Below, in pieces: positions 33,780 through 43,230 of a stretch of DNA of 64,000 bases. The first letter of the stretch is position 1. Each line of letters opens with the position of its first letter. A program made the translations under genes and the position numbers. Source of the stretch: Gemmatimonadales bacterium (GTDB lineage Bacteria > Gemmatimonadota > Gemmatimonadetes > Gemmatimonadales > GWC2-71-9); contig DASYCE010000008.1 in assembly GCA_036500345.1 (NCBI GenBank), positions 62,001 to 126,000 of the forward strand. The letters are read 5' to 3'. The notes below the pieces were generated by a model that saw nothing but the letters and a program-made list of their open reading frames with translations, searched no databases and was not told where the DNA came from.

Positions 33780-35225
33780 ATGCCAGACGCCTGGACCCGT
33801 CTCGACGCCAATCGTCGCTTCGCCGTCATCGCCATCGCCGCGGGAATGGTTCTCCTCGCCTTTCTGCTGATGAAGCGCGCGTCGACTCCCGACTACGTCA
33901 CCCTCTTCCGCGAGCTCGATCTTGCCGAGGTTGGCAACATCACCGATCAGCTCGGGAAGGCGTCAATTCAGTACCAGCTCGGCAACGGCGGAAGCGAAGT
34001 GCGCGTCCCGCTCCCCGACGCAGCGCGCGCGCGAGTGCTCCTCGCCAAGGTCGGACTTCCGGCAAATGGCCGCCCCGGGCTGGAACTCTTCGACAAGCCG
34101 TCGTGGGGGATGACCGACTTCACTCAGCACATCACCTATCGTCGCGCGCTCGAAGGCGAACTCGCCCGCACCATCGGCACGCTTCGCGGAGTGACCCGTG
34201 CGCAGGTCCACCTCGCGCTGCCGGAAGAATCGCCGATTCGCGCGCAGCAGCGGCCGCCCGAGGCGGCAGTCGTCGTCTCGCTTCAGCCGAACACGTCGCT
34301 GTCGCAGGACCAGGTGCGCGGGATCACGCAACTCGTCGCCGGCAGCGTTGAGCAGATGACGGCGGATCACGTCGTCGTCCTCGACGACAGCGGCCGACCG
34401 CTCACCGGCGCGACCGACACCGAAGGCGCGGCGCTCACCGCGCACCAGCTCGATCTCGAACAGGGAGTCGAGCAGCACCTCGCCACCAAGGTCGAACAGC
34501 TGCTGTCCTCCGCCGTTGGACCTTCGGACGTGAGGGTCCAGGTCGCGGCGCGCCTCAACTTCGACCAGGTCGAACGGACCATCGACACCTACGATCCCAA
34601 CGGGAAGGTCCTCTCCAACGAGCAGCGCAGCCAGACGTCGGCGGACAGTTCCGCGGGTGATGCCGCCGGGACGGTGATCAACAACACCTATCTCAACTCG
34701 CGGAAACTCGAGAAGATCATCGGCGAGACCGGGAACGTCACGCGGCTCACCGTGTCCGTGATGCTTAACTCCCGGGCGCTCAAGGCCGATCAGGCGGCGC
34801 AGGACGACCAGCGCACGTCGCTCGCGCAGCTGGTCCGCAACGCGATCGGGATCGACAGCACCCGTGGCGACCAGCTCTCGGTAGTCGCCGTGCCGTTCAC
34901 CGATCCGGTGCCGGTCAAGGTGAACCCCGCCGACACCGCCACGATCAAGGCGTCGGCGATCGACACCCTCTCCCGCTTCAGCATTCCCGCGGTCGCCCTT
35001 CTCGCAGTGATCGTCGCTCTCGTCCTGGGTCTCCGGATGCTCAAGGGCTCCGGTGCGCCGCGCGCCATCGGTGCCGGCACCGTCAATCCCGCGGTCGCCG
35101 GGGGCATCGATCAATTGACGATCAGTGACGCCGGTGGATTGCGCACCCGCGTGCAGGCGGAATCCGCGTCGTCGCCTGATGCAGCGGCTCGGGTGATCCG
35201 CGCCTGGCTCGGAAGCACACCGTGA
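33780..35225 (+). CDS. fliF: MS-ring protein FliF
   Basis: A 481-residue inner-membrane protein forming the MS ring. The first helix lies at about residues 14-30 and the second at about 398-418 (AVALLAVIVALVLGLRML). Between them is the periplasmic YscJ-like domain (LANGGSEVRVPLPDAAR region, then GMTDFTQHITYRRALEGELA) and the beta-collar region. The C-terminal tail ends AARVIRAWLG, the helix that binds FliG. Length is shorter than the Escherichia coli protein (about 550) because the beta-collar insert is reduced. Confidence 0.95.
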   Translation: MPDAWTRLDANRRFAVIAIAAGMVLLAFLLMKRASTPDYVTLFRELDLAEVGNITDQLGKASIQYQLGNGGSEVRVPLPDAARARVLLAKVGLPANGRPGLELFDKPSWGMTDFTQHITYRRALEGELARTIGTLRGVTRAQVHLALPEESPIRAQQRPPEAAVVVSLQPNTSLSQDQVRGITQLVAGSVEQMTADHVVVLDDSGRPLTGATDTEGAALTAHQLDLEQGVEQHLATKVEQLLSSAVGPSDVRVQVAARLNFDQVERTIDTYDPNGKVLSNEQRSQTSADSSAGDAAGTVINNTYLNSRKLEKIIGETGNVTRLTVSVMLNSRALKADQAAQDDQRTSLAQLVRNAIGIDSTRGDQLSVVAVPFTDPVPVKVNPADTATIKASAIDTLSRFSIPAVALLAVIVALVLGLRMLKGSGAPRAIGAGTVNPAVAGGIDQLTISDAGGLRTRVQAESASSPDAAARVIRAWLGSTP

Positions 35226-36253
35226 CGATGGTTGCCCAGCGCACATCCCGCGGCGGTCCGCTCACCGGTGCGCAGAAGGCCGCGGTCCTCTGCATGGCGC
35301 TCGGAACCGAGGCGGCGGCGCGGATCATGATGCGCCTCAAGCCGGCCGAGGTCGAAGCGGTTTCCAAGGCGATCGCCGAGACGCCGGCCGTTCCCGCCGA
35401 GCAGATCGACGCGGTCCTGGGCGAGTTCCAGGAAGTGGCGCGGGCCGTGGCGTCGATGGCGGAGGGGGGGGAAGAGTTCGCGCGCGAAGTGCTCGAGAAG
35501 GCGATCGGCACGCAACGGACGCGCACCGTCTTCGACCGGATCCGCCAACCACCGCCGCCGACCGACTCGAGCCAGCTGCGCCGCGCCGCGCCCGATGTGC
35601 TGATGTCGGCGTTGAAGGGGGAGAGCCCGCAGACATTGGCGCTGGTGTTGGCACACCTGGAGCCGAAGGTCGCCGCCACGATGATCTCGGGCATGGATCC
35701 CGAGCTCTCCGCCGACGTCCTCTATCGGGTTGCGCGGATGGACAAGGTCTCGCCGGATGTCCTGCACCTCGTCGAATCGTCGATCGTGTCACAGTCGCAG
35801 GCGAGTGTGCCGCAGGACCTCACGCCGTCCGGCGGTCCCGCGGTCGTCGCACAGATGCTCAATCAGATGCCCGGCGGCGCCGAAACGGCGATTCTCGACG
35901 CCGTCGGTGCGAAACAGAGCGACCTCGCCGAGACGATTCGCAACCTGATGTTCGTCTTCGAGGACCTGCGCAAGCTTGACGATCGCTCGATGCAGCGCCT
36001 CCTCCGCGACGTCGAGAGTCGTGAGCTCGCGGTGGCGCTCAAGGCCGCCAGCGATGAATTGACCCAGCGCGTGATGAAGAACATGTCGGAACGCGCCGCG
36101 GCATCGCTGCGCGAAGAGCTCGAGATGCTCGGTCCGGTCAAGGTGAAGGACGTGGAAGAGGCGCACGCCAACATCATCAAGACCGCACGCGGCTTGCAGG
36201 AGGCGGGGGAGATCGTCGTCGATCGCGGCGGCGCCGACGAGATGATCGCGTGA
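35222..36253 (+). CDS. fliG: Flagellar motor switch protein FliG
   Basis: A 343-residue C-ring protein that contacts FliF and the stator protein MotA. GPLTGAQKAAVLCMALGTEAAARI-like N-terminal helices (near 14-37), the middle ARM domain (VLMSALKGESPQTLALVLAH, near 125) and the C-terminal charge-bearing torque helix (DDRSMQRLLRDVESRELAVA, near 253) occur in order. The GTG at 35222 gives a four-base overlap with fliF; an ATG two codons later is possible. Confidence 0.95.
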   Translation: MTMVAQRTSRGGPLTGAQKAAVLCMALGTEAAARIMMRLKPAEVEAVSKAIAETPAVPAEQIDAVLGEFQEVARAVASMAEGGEEFAREVLEKAIGTQRTRTVFDRIRQPPPPTDSSQLRRAAPDVLMSALKGESPQTLALVLAHLEPKVAATMISGMDPELSADVLYRVARMDKVSPDVLHLVESSIVSQSQASVPQDLTPSGGPAVVAQMLNQMPGGAETAILDAVGAKQSDLAETIRNLMFVFEDLRKLDDRSMQRLLRDVESRELAVALKAASDELTQRVMKNMSERAAASLREELEMLGPVKVKDVEEAHANIIKTARGLQEAGEIVVDRGGADEMIA

Positions 36254-36260
36254 GGAGCGG

Positions 36261-36836
36261 ATGACACCGCCGGCCGCAGCGCCGGGCGTTGGCGCGTGGC
36301 ACCCGCCCGAACTCGGGACTCTCGCCGCGGTGAACGCCGACACCTCCGCCGCCGAGGATGCGCGTCGTGCGGCGTGGCTCGAGGGCCATACTGCGGCGAT
36401 GGCCGAGCGCGACGCGCAGCTGAGCGACGCACTCACGGCGCTGGAAGCGGCGCGCCGCGCCATGCACGAAACTGCCGAACGGCTCGGCGCGCACGTCACC
36501 ACGACCGTGCACGCGCTGTCGGTCGCCATTGCCCAGCACCTGGTCGAGCGTGAGCTGGCCGCTGATCCGGCCCTGCTGCAGCGGCTGGTGACTCGTGCCC
36601 TGGGGCTGGCCCCGATGAACGGCACGATCATCATCCGCCTCAATCCCGCCGATCTCGTCGCGCTCACTGCACTCGGCACCGTCGCGGAATTTGCCGGAAC
36701 ATCGGTCGATCTCCGCTGGACGTCGGATGAGTCGATCCATCGCGGCGGCTGCGTCGTCGAGGGACCAGCCGTGATCATCGACGGACGAATCGATCGCGCG
36801 TTGCTCGACATCTACGAACAGATCTCGCATGACTGA
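36261..36836 (+). CDS. fliH: Flagellar export stator protein FliH
   Basis: A 191-residue protein between fliG and fliI that should hold the FliI ATPase in check and link it to the C ring. The middle AHVTTTVHALSVAIAQHLVE and the C-terminal IIRLNPADLVALTAL then GGCVVEGPAVIIDGRIDRAL match FliH and its V-ATPase E-subunit-like fold. The N-terminal GxxxG repeat region is short. It overlaps fliI by eight bases. Confidence 0.82.
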   Translation: MTPPAAAPGVGAWHPPELGTLAAVNADTSAAEDARRAAWLEGHTAAMAERDAQLSDALTALEAARRAMHETAERLGAHVTTTVHALSVAIAQHLVERELAADPALLQRLVTRALGLAPMNGTIIIRLNPADLVALTALGTVAEFAGTSVDLRWTSDESIHRGGCVVEGPAVIIDGRIDRALLDIYEQISHD

Positions 36837-38172
36837 CACTGCGATTCTCGAAGCCGCGTTGCCACGCCTCCACGCGGTGAAACGCCTGGCGGTCCTCGGC
36901 CGGGTGACGCGCGTCATCGGTCAGGTGGTGGAAGCGTCGTCGGTGCCGGTCGCCGTCGGAGAGGTCTGTCGGCTGTCGACCTCGTCGCGCAGCGTCCTCG
37001 CGCTCGTTGCCGGATTCCACGAGCGCGGCATCATGCTCCTCCCGATCGGCGAACTCGAGGGGATCCACCCCGGTGCCACCGTCACGCCGCTCGGTCGCTC
37101 GCTCTACGTGTCGGTGGGAAGCGGTCTCGTCGGTCGCGTCCTCGACGGCCTCGGGCGGCCGATCGACAAGCTCGGTCCGGTGGGAAGCACCGTCTCGCGG
37201 CCGTTGCTTGGCGATCCGCCAACGCCGCTCGAACGGATGCCGATCGACACACCATTCTCGACCGGCGTCCGCGCCATCGATGGGCTCGAGACCTTTGGTC
37301 GCGGGCAGCGCGTCGGGATCATGGCGGGCAGCGGCGTCGGGAAGAGCGTGCTCCTCGGCATGATCGCGCGCGGCGCCTCCTCCGATGTGAACGTCATCGC
37401 GCTCCTCGGCGAACGTGGTCGCGAAGTGCGCGAATTCATCGAACGGGACCTTGGTGCGGCGGGATTGGCGCGGTCGGTCGTCGTCGTCGCGACCAGTGAT
37501 CAGTCGGCCGTGATGCGCGCGACCGGCGCGCTCGTCGCCACGGCGATCGCCGAGCACTTCCGCGATCACGGGAAGAACGTCCTGCTGCTGATGGATTCGG
37601 TGACCCGCGTCGCGATGGCGTGGCGCGAAGTCGGACTCTCGGTTGGCGAACCGCCGACGACGAAAGGATATCCGCCGTCGGTGTTCGTGGGGCTGCCGCG
37701 GCTCCTCGAACGCGCCGGCAACGGGGCCACGGGAAGCATCACGGGACTCTACACCGTCCTGGTCGAAGGCGATGACTTCAACGAGCCGATCGCCGACGCT
37801 GCCCGGTCGATCCTCGACGGGCACGTGGTGCTCGCGCGGCGTCTCGCCGCGGCACGCCAGTTCCCGGCGATCGACATCATCGAGAGCGTCTCGCGAGTGC
37901 GCGATTCGGTCATCGATCCCGATCATCGCGCCGCCGCCAACACCCTCATCCGGCTCGAAGCGGCGTACCGCGCCCATGAAGATCTCATCGCGGTCGGCGC
38001 CTACAAGATGGGCGCCGATCGCGCCGTCGACGCGGCGATCGCGATTCGCAGCGACGTCCTCGCGCTCCTGGTGCAGCGCCCCGACGAGCCTGCCCTCTAC
38101 GCCGGAACCCGGAACGCCGTCATCGGGCTTGCCACGCGTGCCCTCCAGCACGAGAAAGGAGCGGCACGATGA
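36829..38172 (+). CDS. fliI: Flagellum-specific ATPase FliI
   Basis: A 447-residue ATPase related to F1 beta subunits that powers early steps of flagellar export. Walker A GSGVGKS lies at 167-173 and Walker B LLLMDSVTRVAMAWRE near 249; the family signature PPSVFVGLPRLLERAG near 280. The N-terminal 20 residues that bind FliH are present but divergent. It overlaps fliJ by four bases. Confidence 0.97.
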   Translation: MTDTAILEAALPRLHAVKRLAVLGRVTRVIGQVVEASSVPVAVGEVCRLSTSSRSVLALVAGFHERGIMLLPIGELEGIHPGATVTPLGRSLYVSVGSGLVGRVLDGLGRPIDKLGPVGSTVSRPLLGDPPTPLERMPIDTPFSTGVRAIDGLETFGRGQRVGIMAGSGVGKSVLLGMIARGASSDVNVIALLGERGREVREFIERDLGAAGLARSVVVVATSDQSAVMRATGALVATAIAEHFRDHGKNVLLLMDSVTRVAMAWREVGLSVGEPPTTKGYPPSVFVGLPRLLERAGNGATGSITGLYTVLVEGDDFNEPIADAARSILDGHVVLARRLAAARQFPAIDIIESVSRVRDSVIDPDHRAAANTLIRLEAAYRAHEDLIAVGAYKMGADRAVDAAIAIRSDVLALLVQRPDEPALYAGTRNAVIGLATRALQHEKGAAR

Positions 38173-38621
38173 AGCGATTCACGTTCCGTCTGCAACACCT
38201 TCTGCACCTTCGCGAGTCGCTGGAAAAGATGCAGGGCGCCTCGCTGGGCCACGCCGATCGCGAGACCGGCGAACGGCGGATCACCGCCGAAGAGAGCATC
38301 TCGCAGCTGGGCGCCGCGCAGGATCAGGTGCACGAGACGGCGAATGATCCCGTCGCAGCCGGCATGTGGCACACCCTCGGCCTCAGCGTCGAGGCGGCGC
38401 GGATTCGGGCGGAGCTCGATGCCCGTGACCTTCGCGAGGCGGAGGATGCACGCGCTGTGGAACTCGATCGCTTCAACGAAGCGCGCGCCGCGCGACGGGT
38501 CCTCGAGAAGCTCCGCGAGCGCCGTGCAGCTGATTGGACGGTGGAGTCGGGACGCGAGGAGCGGCGCGAGCACGACGAAATCACCCGCAGCCGTCTCCTC
38601 GACCAGGCGAACAAGCAATGA
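38169..38621 (+). CDS. fliJ: Flagellar export protein FliJ
   Basis: A 150-residue coiled-coil protein. FTFRLQHLLHLRESLEKMQG at the N-terminus is the standard FliJ start, and the rest is charged helix rich in Arg/Glu/Ala (EARAARRVLEKLRERR). FliJ is the stalk-like subunit that couples FliI to FlhA. Position between fliI and the motE/fliK genes agrees. Confidence 0.85.
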   Translation: MKRFTFRLQHLLHLRESLEKMQGASLGHADRETGERRITAEESISQLGAAQDQVHETANDPVAAGMWHTLGLSVEAARIRAELDARDLREAEDARAVELDRFNEARAARRVLEKLRERRAADWTVESGREERREHDEITRSRLLDQANKQ

Positions 38622-39070
38622 AGCCGGCGATCCCGATTGCAGGTGCGTTCGTCCTCGGTCTCGTTGGCTCGACAGTGGTGGGGATGAAGCACTCGCCGCC
38701 AGCTGATCCGGCGAAGACAACGCTCCCGCCAGCGGTGGCAGCGGCCCCGGCGTCGACACCGGCATCTGAGGCTTCGACGCGACCTGCACCGCCGCCGCCG
38801 AGCGCAACGGTCGGGGCGCCAGTGGTGCTCGACACTGCAGTTGGTCCCGCGGCCGATTCATCGGTGTCGCGCGTCGCGTCGGTTCTCCTCAGGCTGACGC
38901 CCGAGGACGCCGCACCGATCGCGGCGCGGATGGCCGACAGCGAACTCGTCCCTGTCCTTCGTCGGATGGGAGTCGACAAATCCGCGCCGCTCCTCGCCAA
39001 GCTCCCCACGGCGCGGGCGCGCGAATTGAGCCGGCTGATCATCGCGCCGGCGTCGAGCGGAACACCCTGA
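38618..39070 (+). CDS. MotE/YlxF-like protein with MgtE-N-type domain
   Basis: A 150-residue protein. The N-terminal helix IPIAGAFVLGLVGSTVVG is a membrane anchor, followed by a Pro/Ala/Thr-rich linker (residues 25-75) and a C-terminal helical repeat (VASVLLRLTPEDAAPIAARM, then VPVLRRMGVDKSAPLLAKL) like the MgtE N-terminal domain. Such proteins (MotE, YlxF) stand between fliJ and fliK in many flagellar operons and in known cases help MotA/MotB. Function here is inferred from context and fold. It shares ATGA with fliJ. Confidence 0.72.
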   Translation: MKPAIPIAGAFVLGLVGSTVVGMKHSPPADPAKTTLPPAVAAAPASTPASEASTRPAPPPPSATVGAPVVLDTAVGPAADSSVSRVASVLLRLTPEDAAPIAARMADSELVPVLRRMGVDKSAPLLAKLPTARARELSRLIIAPASSGTP

Positions 39071-40494
39071 TGCGCGTCGACGCGACCAGGTCGTCATCAG
39101 CGCCCGCCGCACGAAGTGACACAGCGACCCGGTCGTCCGACGCGTCCGGCGGCTTTCTCGCCGCGTTGCAGGCTGTCATCACCCCGGTCGTCCGCGCGGC
39201 CAGGCAACCTGCCACGACACCGGGCACGCAGGACGGCGCGAACGACGGCACCACCACCGCCGATGGTCAGTTGTCGGATGCTGCCGAGACGCCGTCAGCG
39301 CTTGACGCACTCCTCGCCGCGACGGCTCCCGGTGGCGCACCCGCGACAACGGGAGACACCGGCTCGACTGCACCCGCACCGTCCGGCGACCCGACATCGG
39401 CGGCGACGGCCGACGGAGCACAATCGCCGATCGGCGGTACCACTCCCGACGGCGTTGCCGATCCCGCACGCCCCTCCAAGGCCGTGGCGACCGATGGGAC
39501 TGCTGCCTCGCAGAGCGCTGCGATGCTGATGCAGGCGGCGCTGTCGGCGAGCGGATTCGCAGTGCCGGCCCGGGGTGTGTTGTCGTCGCCCTCCGGTCCA
39601 TCGAACAGCGGATCGGTCGCCGATCGCGCGGCCGCCGCTGCTGGCGGTGGATCAACGTCGACCAGCAGCTCGACCGCGGTCGCAGGCGACGGCGACGACT
39701 CGGCGCAACCGGCGCACGCCGACGCCACGCCGCAACCGGGTGCCGGCAACGCTACGCTCCCGCACGACGTCGTTGTCGCGACCAGCGGCGCTGACGACGG
39801 TGGCGGCGACGAGGGAGATGCCGCGTCCGATGATGCGCATCCCTCGGCGAAGGTCGACCGGAACGATCGCGACGGCGCCGATCAGGGGTCGCAGGCGCAG
39901 ACCGGCGCATCCGCACCGTCGATCGCATCGACCGCGGCGGCTACGACGACAGCGGCCACGACCGCAGCGGCGCCGACCTTCGTGGCTGCAGCGCTTACGC
40001 AAGGCTCGCCGCAGGTCAGCACCGCGCCGCCACCGCCGCCGCAGGTGACCCACCAGGCTCCTCCCGCGCCGCCGCCACCGCCGCGCTCGCACGTCACCCT
40101 CGCGGTTGATCCCGACGTCACCGGCGCTAGCCGCATTCACGTCTCGGTGCAGGGCGCGCAGGTGAAAGCGACGATCACCGCGACCGACGGCAACGTCACC
40201 GTGATCGATCGCCAGCTCTCCGATCTGCATCGCTCGCTCGAGGACAAGGGGTTCACCGACGTTCGGGTGGCGGTGCACAGCTCCGACCACGACGCCGGAC
40301 TCGCGGTGTCGGCCGGCGCCTCCGGCGGAATGACTGACAACGCGGGAACCGGCGCGCCGACAACTTCGCGCAGCCAGCCCGATGGCCGGCAGCAGCAATC
40401 GCAGCAACATCAATCGGGTTCGAATTCACCCGAGCAGGACAATGCGTCACAATCCCGGCACTATCGCGAAGAACCTGAGGAGGATGCGGCATGA
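39070..40494 (+). CDS. fliK: Flagellar hook-length control protein FliK
   Basis: A 474-residue secreted molecular ruler. Residues 1-330 are low-complexity, rich in Ala/Thr/Asp/Pro/Ser as in FliK, including a PPPP-type stretch near 318-340. The conserved part (SRIHVSVQGAQVKATITATD, then RQLSDLHRSLEDKGFTDVRV, residues about 355-400) is the Flg_hook C-terminal switch domain, here followed by a Gln/Ser/His-rich tail. The bulk of the protein is unalignable, as expected. Position just before flgD supports the call. Confidence 0.78.
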   Translation: MRVDATRSSSAPAARSDTATRSSDASGGFLAALQAVITPVVRAARQPATTPGTQDGANDGTTTADGQLSDAAETPSALDALLAATAPGGAPATTGDTGSTAPAPSGDPTSAATADGAQSPIGGTTPDGVADPARPSKAVATDGTAASQSAAMLMQAALSASGFAVPARGVLSSPSGPSNSGSVADRAAAAAGGGSTSTSSSTAVAGDGDDSAQPAHADATPQPGAGNATLPHDVVVATSGADDGGGDEGDAASDDAHPSAKVDRNDRDGADQGSQAQTGASAPSIASTAAATTTAATTAAAPTFVAAALTQGSPQVSTAPPPPPQVTHQAPPAPPPPPRSHVTLAVDPDVTGASRIHVSVQGAQVKATITATDGNVTVIDRQLSDLHRSLEDKGFTDVRVAVHSSDHDAGLAVSAGASGGMTDNAGTGAPTTSRSQPDGRQQQSQQHQSGSNSPEQDNASQSRHYREEPEEDAA

Positions 40495-41204
40495 CATCTC
40501 CGGTCACCGGCACGACACCCACGACGCCGACCACACCGACGACGCCGTCAACGACATCGGCCACCGACTCCAGCCAGATCCTCGGCAAGGATGATTTCCT
40601 GCAGCTGCTCGTCGCGCAGCTCAAGAATCAGGATCCGATGTCGCCGATGGACGGCACTCAGTTCGCCGCGCAGCTGGCGCAGTTCTCCACCGTCGAGCAG
40701 CTCGTCGACATGAACAGCAAGCTCGACACGCAGAACGCTGCGGCGGGCCAGTCGCAGATCGCCCAGCAGGCGGGCTTCGCCACGTCGATCATCGGTCGCG
40801 ACGTGATCCTCAACGGCGCCAAGCTCACCGCCGTCGATGGCACCGGCCCGCGGATCAACGTCGATCTCCTCGGCGCCGCCAAGACGGTGCACGTCGACAT
40901 CCTCGACAGCGACGGCAAGACGGTCCTCGCGAGCCAGGATATCTCCGGCGTTGCCGCGGGATCGCAGACGCTTACGTTGTCGAAGGATCTCGTTCCGCCG
41001 GGGACGTACAGCTACAACGTCACCGCGCAGGACCAGTCCGGACAGGCTGTCACCGTCACGGGCAACACCATCGGTACCGTCAACAGCACCCTCTTCCAGT
41101 CAGGCCAGGTCATGGTGCGCGTCGATGGCGTCGCCGTCCCTGTCACCGATATCACCGAAATCCTCCCCGCCGAGACGACGTCGGCGCCAGCCACCACCCA
41201 CTAG
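40491..41204 (+). CDS. flgD: Hook-capping protein FlgD
   Basis: A 237-residue scaffold cap for hook growth. The N-terminal 20 residues are a Thr/Pro repeat. The core LGKDDFLQLLVAQLKNQDPM and QFAAQLAQFSTVEQLVDMN, residues about 31-75, is the FlgD signature. The C-terminal part is the FlgD Ig/tudor-like beta domain (PPGTYSYNVTAQDQSGQAV). It should be shed when FlgK arrives. It overlaps fliK by four bases. Confidence 0.94.
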   Translation: MTSPVTGTTPTTPTTPTTPSTTSATDSSQILGKDDFLQLLVAQLKNQDPMSPMDGTQFAAQLAQFSTVEQLVDMNSKLDTQNAAAGQSQIAQQAGFATSIIGRDVILNGAKLTAVDGTGPRINVDLLGAAKTVHVDILDSDGKTVLASQDISGVAAGSQTLTLSKDLVPPGTYSYNVTAQDQSGQAVTVTGNTIGTVNSTLFQSGQVMVRVDGVAVPVTDITEILPAETTSAPATTH

Positions 41205-41216
41205 GAGAAACACGGA

Positions 41217-42470
41217 ATGCTGCCTGCGCTCTATTCCGGCGTCTCGGGGCTTCGCAATCACCAGGAAGCACTTGACGTCATCGCCAACAACATCGCGAAC
41301 GTGAACACCACGGCGTTCAAGGCGTCGCGTGTCACGTTCAAGGAAGCGTTCGTCCAGCTGCTCCAGGGCGCGTCGCGTCCGCCGGGCGACCTGGGCGGCG
41401 TCAACCCGATCCAGGTCGGCTCGGGAATGAACATCGGCAGCATCGATCAGCTCTTCACGCAGGGCACGCTGCAGACGACCGGGAACAACACCGATCTCGC
41501 GATCCAGGGGAACGGCTTCTTCGTCGTCGCCAACGGCGCCAAGCAGTACTACACCCGTGCCGGCAACTTCCAGCTCGACGGCAGCGGCCACCTGATCTCC
41601 GCCGACAACGGCGACATCGTGCAGGGGATCAACGCCGATTCGTCGGGGAACCTCTCGTCGTCATCGTCGCTGTCGAACATCGTCCTCCCGATCGGCCAGA
41701 AGACGCCGGCGAAGGCGACCAGCACGATCACCATGACCGGCGATCTCGATGCCGGCGCCGCCGTCGGCGATACCCACGACATGAGCGTCACCGTCTACGA
41801 CGGCCTCGGCGCGGCGCACACCCTCGACATCACCTTCACCAACACCGCGCCGGGGAAGTGGGACTGGGCGGCGACATCGCCCGATGCCGACGTCACCACC
41901 GGCACCGGCACCGTCGAATTCGATGGAACCGGCAATCTCACCGCCTTCACCTATCCGGGTGGCGGGACCTCGCTGACCATGACCCCGAGCAACGGCGCGG
42001 ATCCGTTCGACGTCTCGATCGATGCCGGCACCGTCGGCGACATCAACGGCCTCGCCGGCTTCGGCCATGCATCGAACGCCGTCATCACGGAGCAGGACGG
42101 CTACCAGTCCGGCGATCTCGAGTCGATTTCGATCGATTCCCAGGGCGTCATCTCGGGCTCGTTCTCCAACGGCGTCTCGCACGCCCTCGCCCAGATCGCA
42201 GTCGCCGATTTCAACAACCCGTCAGGCCTCCTGCGTCAGGGCGACGCCACCTACACCGAATCCGCCAACTCCGGGATTCCGGTCATCGGCTTCGCCGGGA
42301 CGAGCAACGCCTCGTCGATCACCGCCGGCGCGCTCGAGAATTCCAACGTCGATCTCTCGGAGGAGTTCGCCGAGATGATCGTCACCCAGCGTGGCTTCCA
42401 GGCCAATGCGCGGGTCATCACCACCGCCGACGAGATGCTCAACGAGCTGGTGAACATGCAGCAGGGGTGA
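41217..42470 (+). CDS. flgE: Flagellar hook protein FlgE
   Basis: A 417-residue hook subunit. N-terminal rod/hook motif SGLRNHQEALDVIANNIANV near residue 9, then LAIQGNGFFVVANG near 98; the C-terminal helix MIVTQRGFQANARVITTADE closes. The middle (about 150-330) is the FlgE D1/D2 beta domain. AGGAGA lies nine bases before the ATG. It ends the flgB operon and is followed by a strong terminator. Confidence 0.95.
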   Translation: MLPALYSGVSGLRNHQEALDVIANNIANVNTTAFKASRVTFKEAFVQLLQGASRPPGDLGGVNPIQVGSGMNIGSIDQLFTQGTLQTTGNNTDLAIQGNGFFVVANGAKQYYTRAGNFQLDGSGHLISADNGDIVQGINADSSGNLSSSSSLSNIVLPIGQKTPAKATSTITMTGDLDAGAAVGDTHDMSVTVYDGLGAAHTLDITFTNTAPGKWDWAATSPDADVTTGTGTVEFDGTGNLTAFTYPGGGTSLTMTPSNGADPFDVSIDAGTVGDINGLAGFGHASNAVITEQDGYQSGDLESISIDSQGVISGSFSNGVSHALAQIAVADFNNPSGLLRQGDATYTESANSGIPVIGFAGTSNASSITAGALENSNVDLSEEFAEMIVTQRGFQANARVITTADEMLNELVNMQQG

Positions 42471-42488
42471 TCGCACCGATCGCCTGAC

Positions 42489-42534
42489 ACGCCGGGCGGC
42501 GGAGCAATGCGCTTCCGCCGCCCGGCGTTTTTTT
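42489..42534 (+). terminator. Rho-independent terminator after flgE
   Basis: A perfect 15-bp stem (42489-42503 with 42514-42528), a 10-base loop and seven Ts (42528-42534). It closes the flgB-flgE operon and isolates the fliL operon promoter. Confidence 0.95.
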
Positions 42535-42671
42535 GGCCCGGCAACTCTCGCCGCCCCACCGGCAGTCTCTTCCCGACCTCACTTCCGCATCCAATCGCGC
42601 CGCCTCGGCTCCTGCGCGCGTCGAATGGGCAACTCATTGCCCGAAAAGCACTTCCACACTTCGCGCCCGGC

Positions 42672-42687
42672 TGGTACAGGCGTTGCC
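42672..42687 (+). promoter_or_regulatory. Sigma-54 promoter of the fliL operon
   Basis: TGGTACAGGCGTTGCC: GG (42673-42674) and GC (42685-42686) with ten bases between. It shares GGTAC-N5-TTGCC with the flgB promoter. The predicted start is about 42698, between the terminator of the flgE operon and fliL. Confidence 0.75.
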
Positions 42688-42697
42688 ATTGCACCGT

Positions 42698-43228
42698 TTG
42701 ACGCATTACCGGAGCGAACGTATCAGCGCACCAACGGCGCAGGAAACACCGGCAACCGCTGCTGCACCAGCTGCAGCCGGTTCGAAGCGGACGATGATGA
42801 TGGCGGTCGCCGCGCTCGCGGCTGGCGGCCTGATTGGCACGTTCGTCGTCGCCCCGCGCTTTCGCGGCGGGAAGGCGCCGGCGGCAGCGACCGCCTCGGC
42901 GGACCGTGCGAAGAAGAACGACAAGGAACCGCCGCGGATCGTCAAGATCGAGAACGTGATCGTCAATCCGGCGGGGAGTCAGGGGCAGCACTACCTGATC
43001 GTCTCGGCCGACATCGAGGTCAATACCGCCGACGCCGAGGCGTCCCTGCGCCGCAACGAAATCCCGATGCGGGACGCGGTGACCGGGATCCTCGAGCGGA
43101 TGACCCTCGACCGCCTGACCCAGCTCGGCGCGCGTGATTCGCTCCGCGGCCAGATCGCCAGGACCGCCGCCACCTTCGCCGGCGACACCGCGCTGAAGGT
43201 CTACCTGCCCCAGTTCCTGATCCAGTAG
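42698..43228 (+). CDS. fliL: Flagellar basal body-associated protein FliL
   Basis: A single-helix inner-membrane protein that supports the stator. The helix is at MMMAVAALAAGGLIGTFVVA, followed by a periplasmic domain with IENVIVNPAGSQGQHYLIVS and the closing VYLPQFLIQ typical of FliL. The start is uncertain. The TTG at 42698 given here coincides with the predicted sigma-54 start point; GGAG (42711-42714) sits seven bases before an in-frame ATC (42722), a rare start codon; and an ATG at 42794 would start at the helix itself. Length would be 176, 168 or 144 residues respectively. Confidence 0.85.
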   Translation: MTHYRSERISAPTAQETPATAAAPAAAGSKRTMMMAVAALAAGGLIGTFVVAPRFRGGKAPAAATASADRAKKNDKEPPRIVKIENVIVNPAGSQGQHYLIVSADIEVNTADAEASLRRNEIPMRDAVTGILERMTLDRLTQLGARDSLRGQIARTAATFAGDTALKVYLPQFLIQ

Positions 43229-43230
43229 CG

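Noticed and set aside
40491-40550. ACGACGCCG/ACCACACCG repeats at the start of flgD as a microsatellite or CRISPR-like array
   Set aside because: The units are short, imperfect and encode the Thr/Pro lead of FlgD; there are no spacers.
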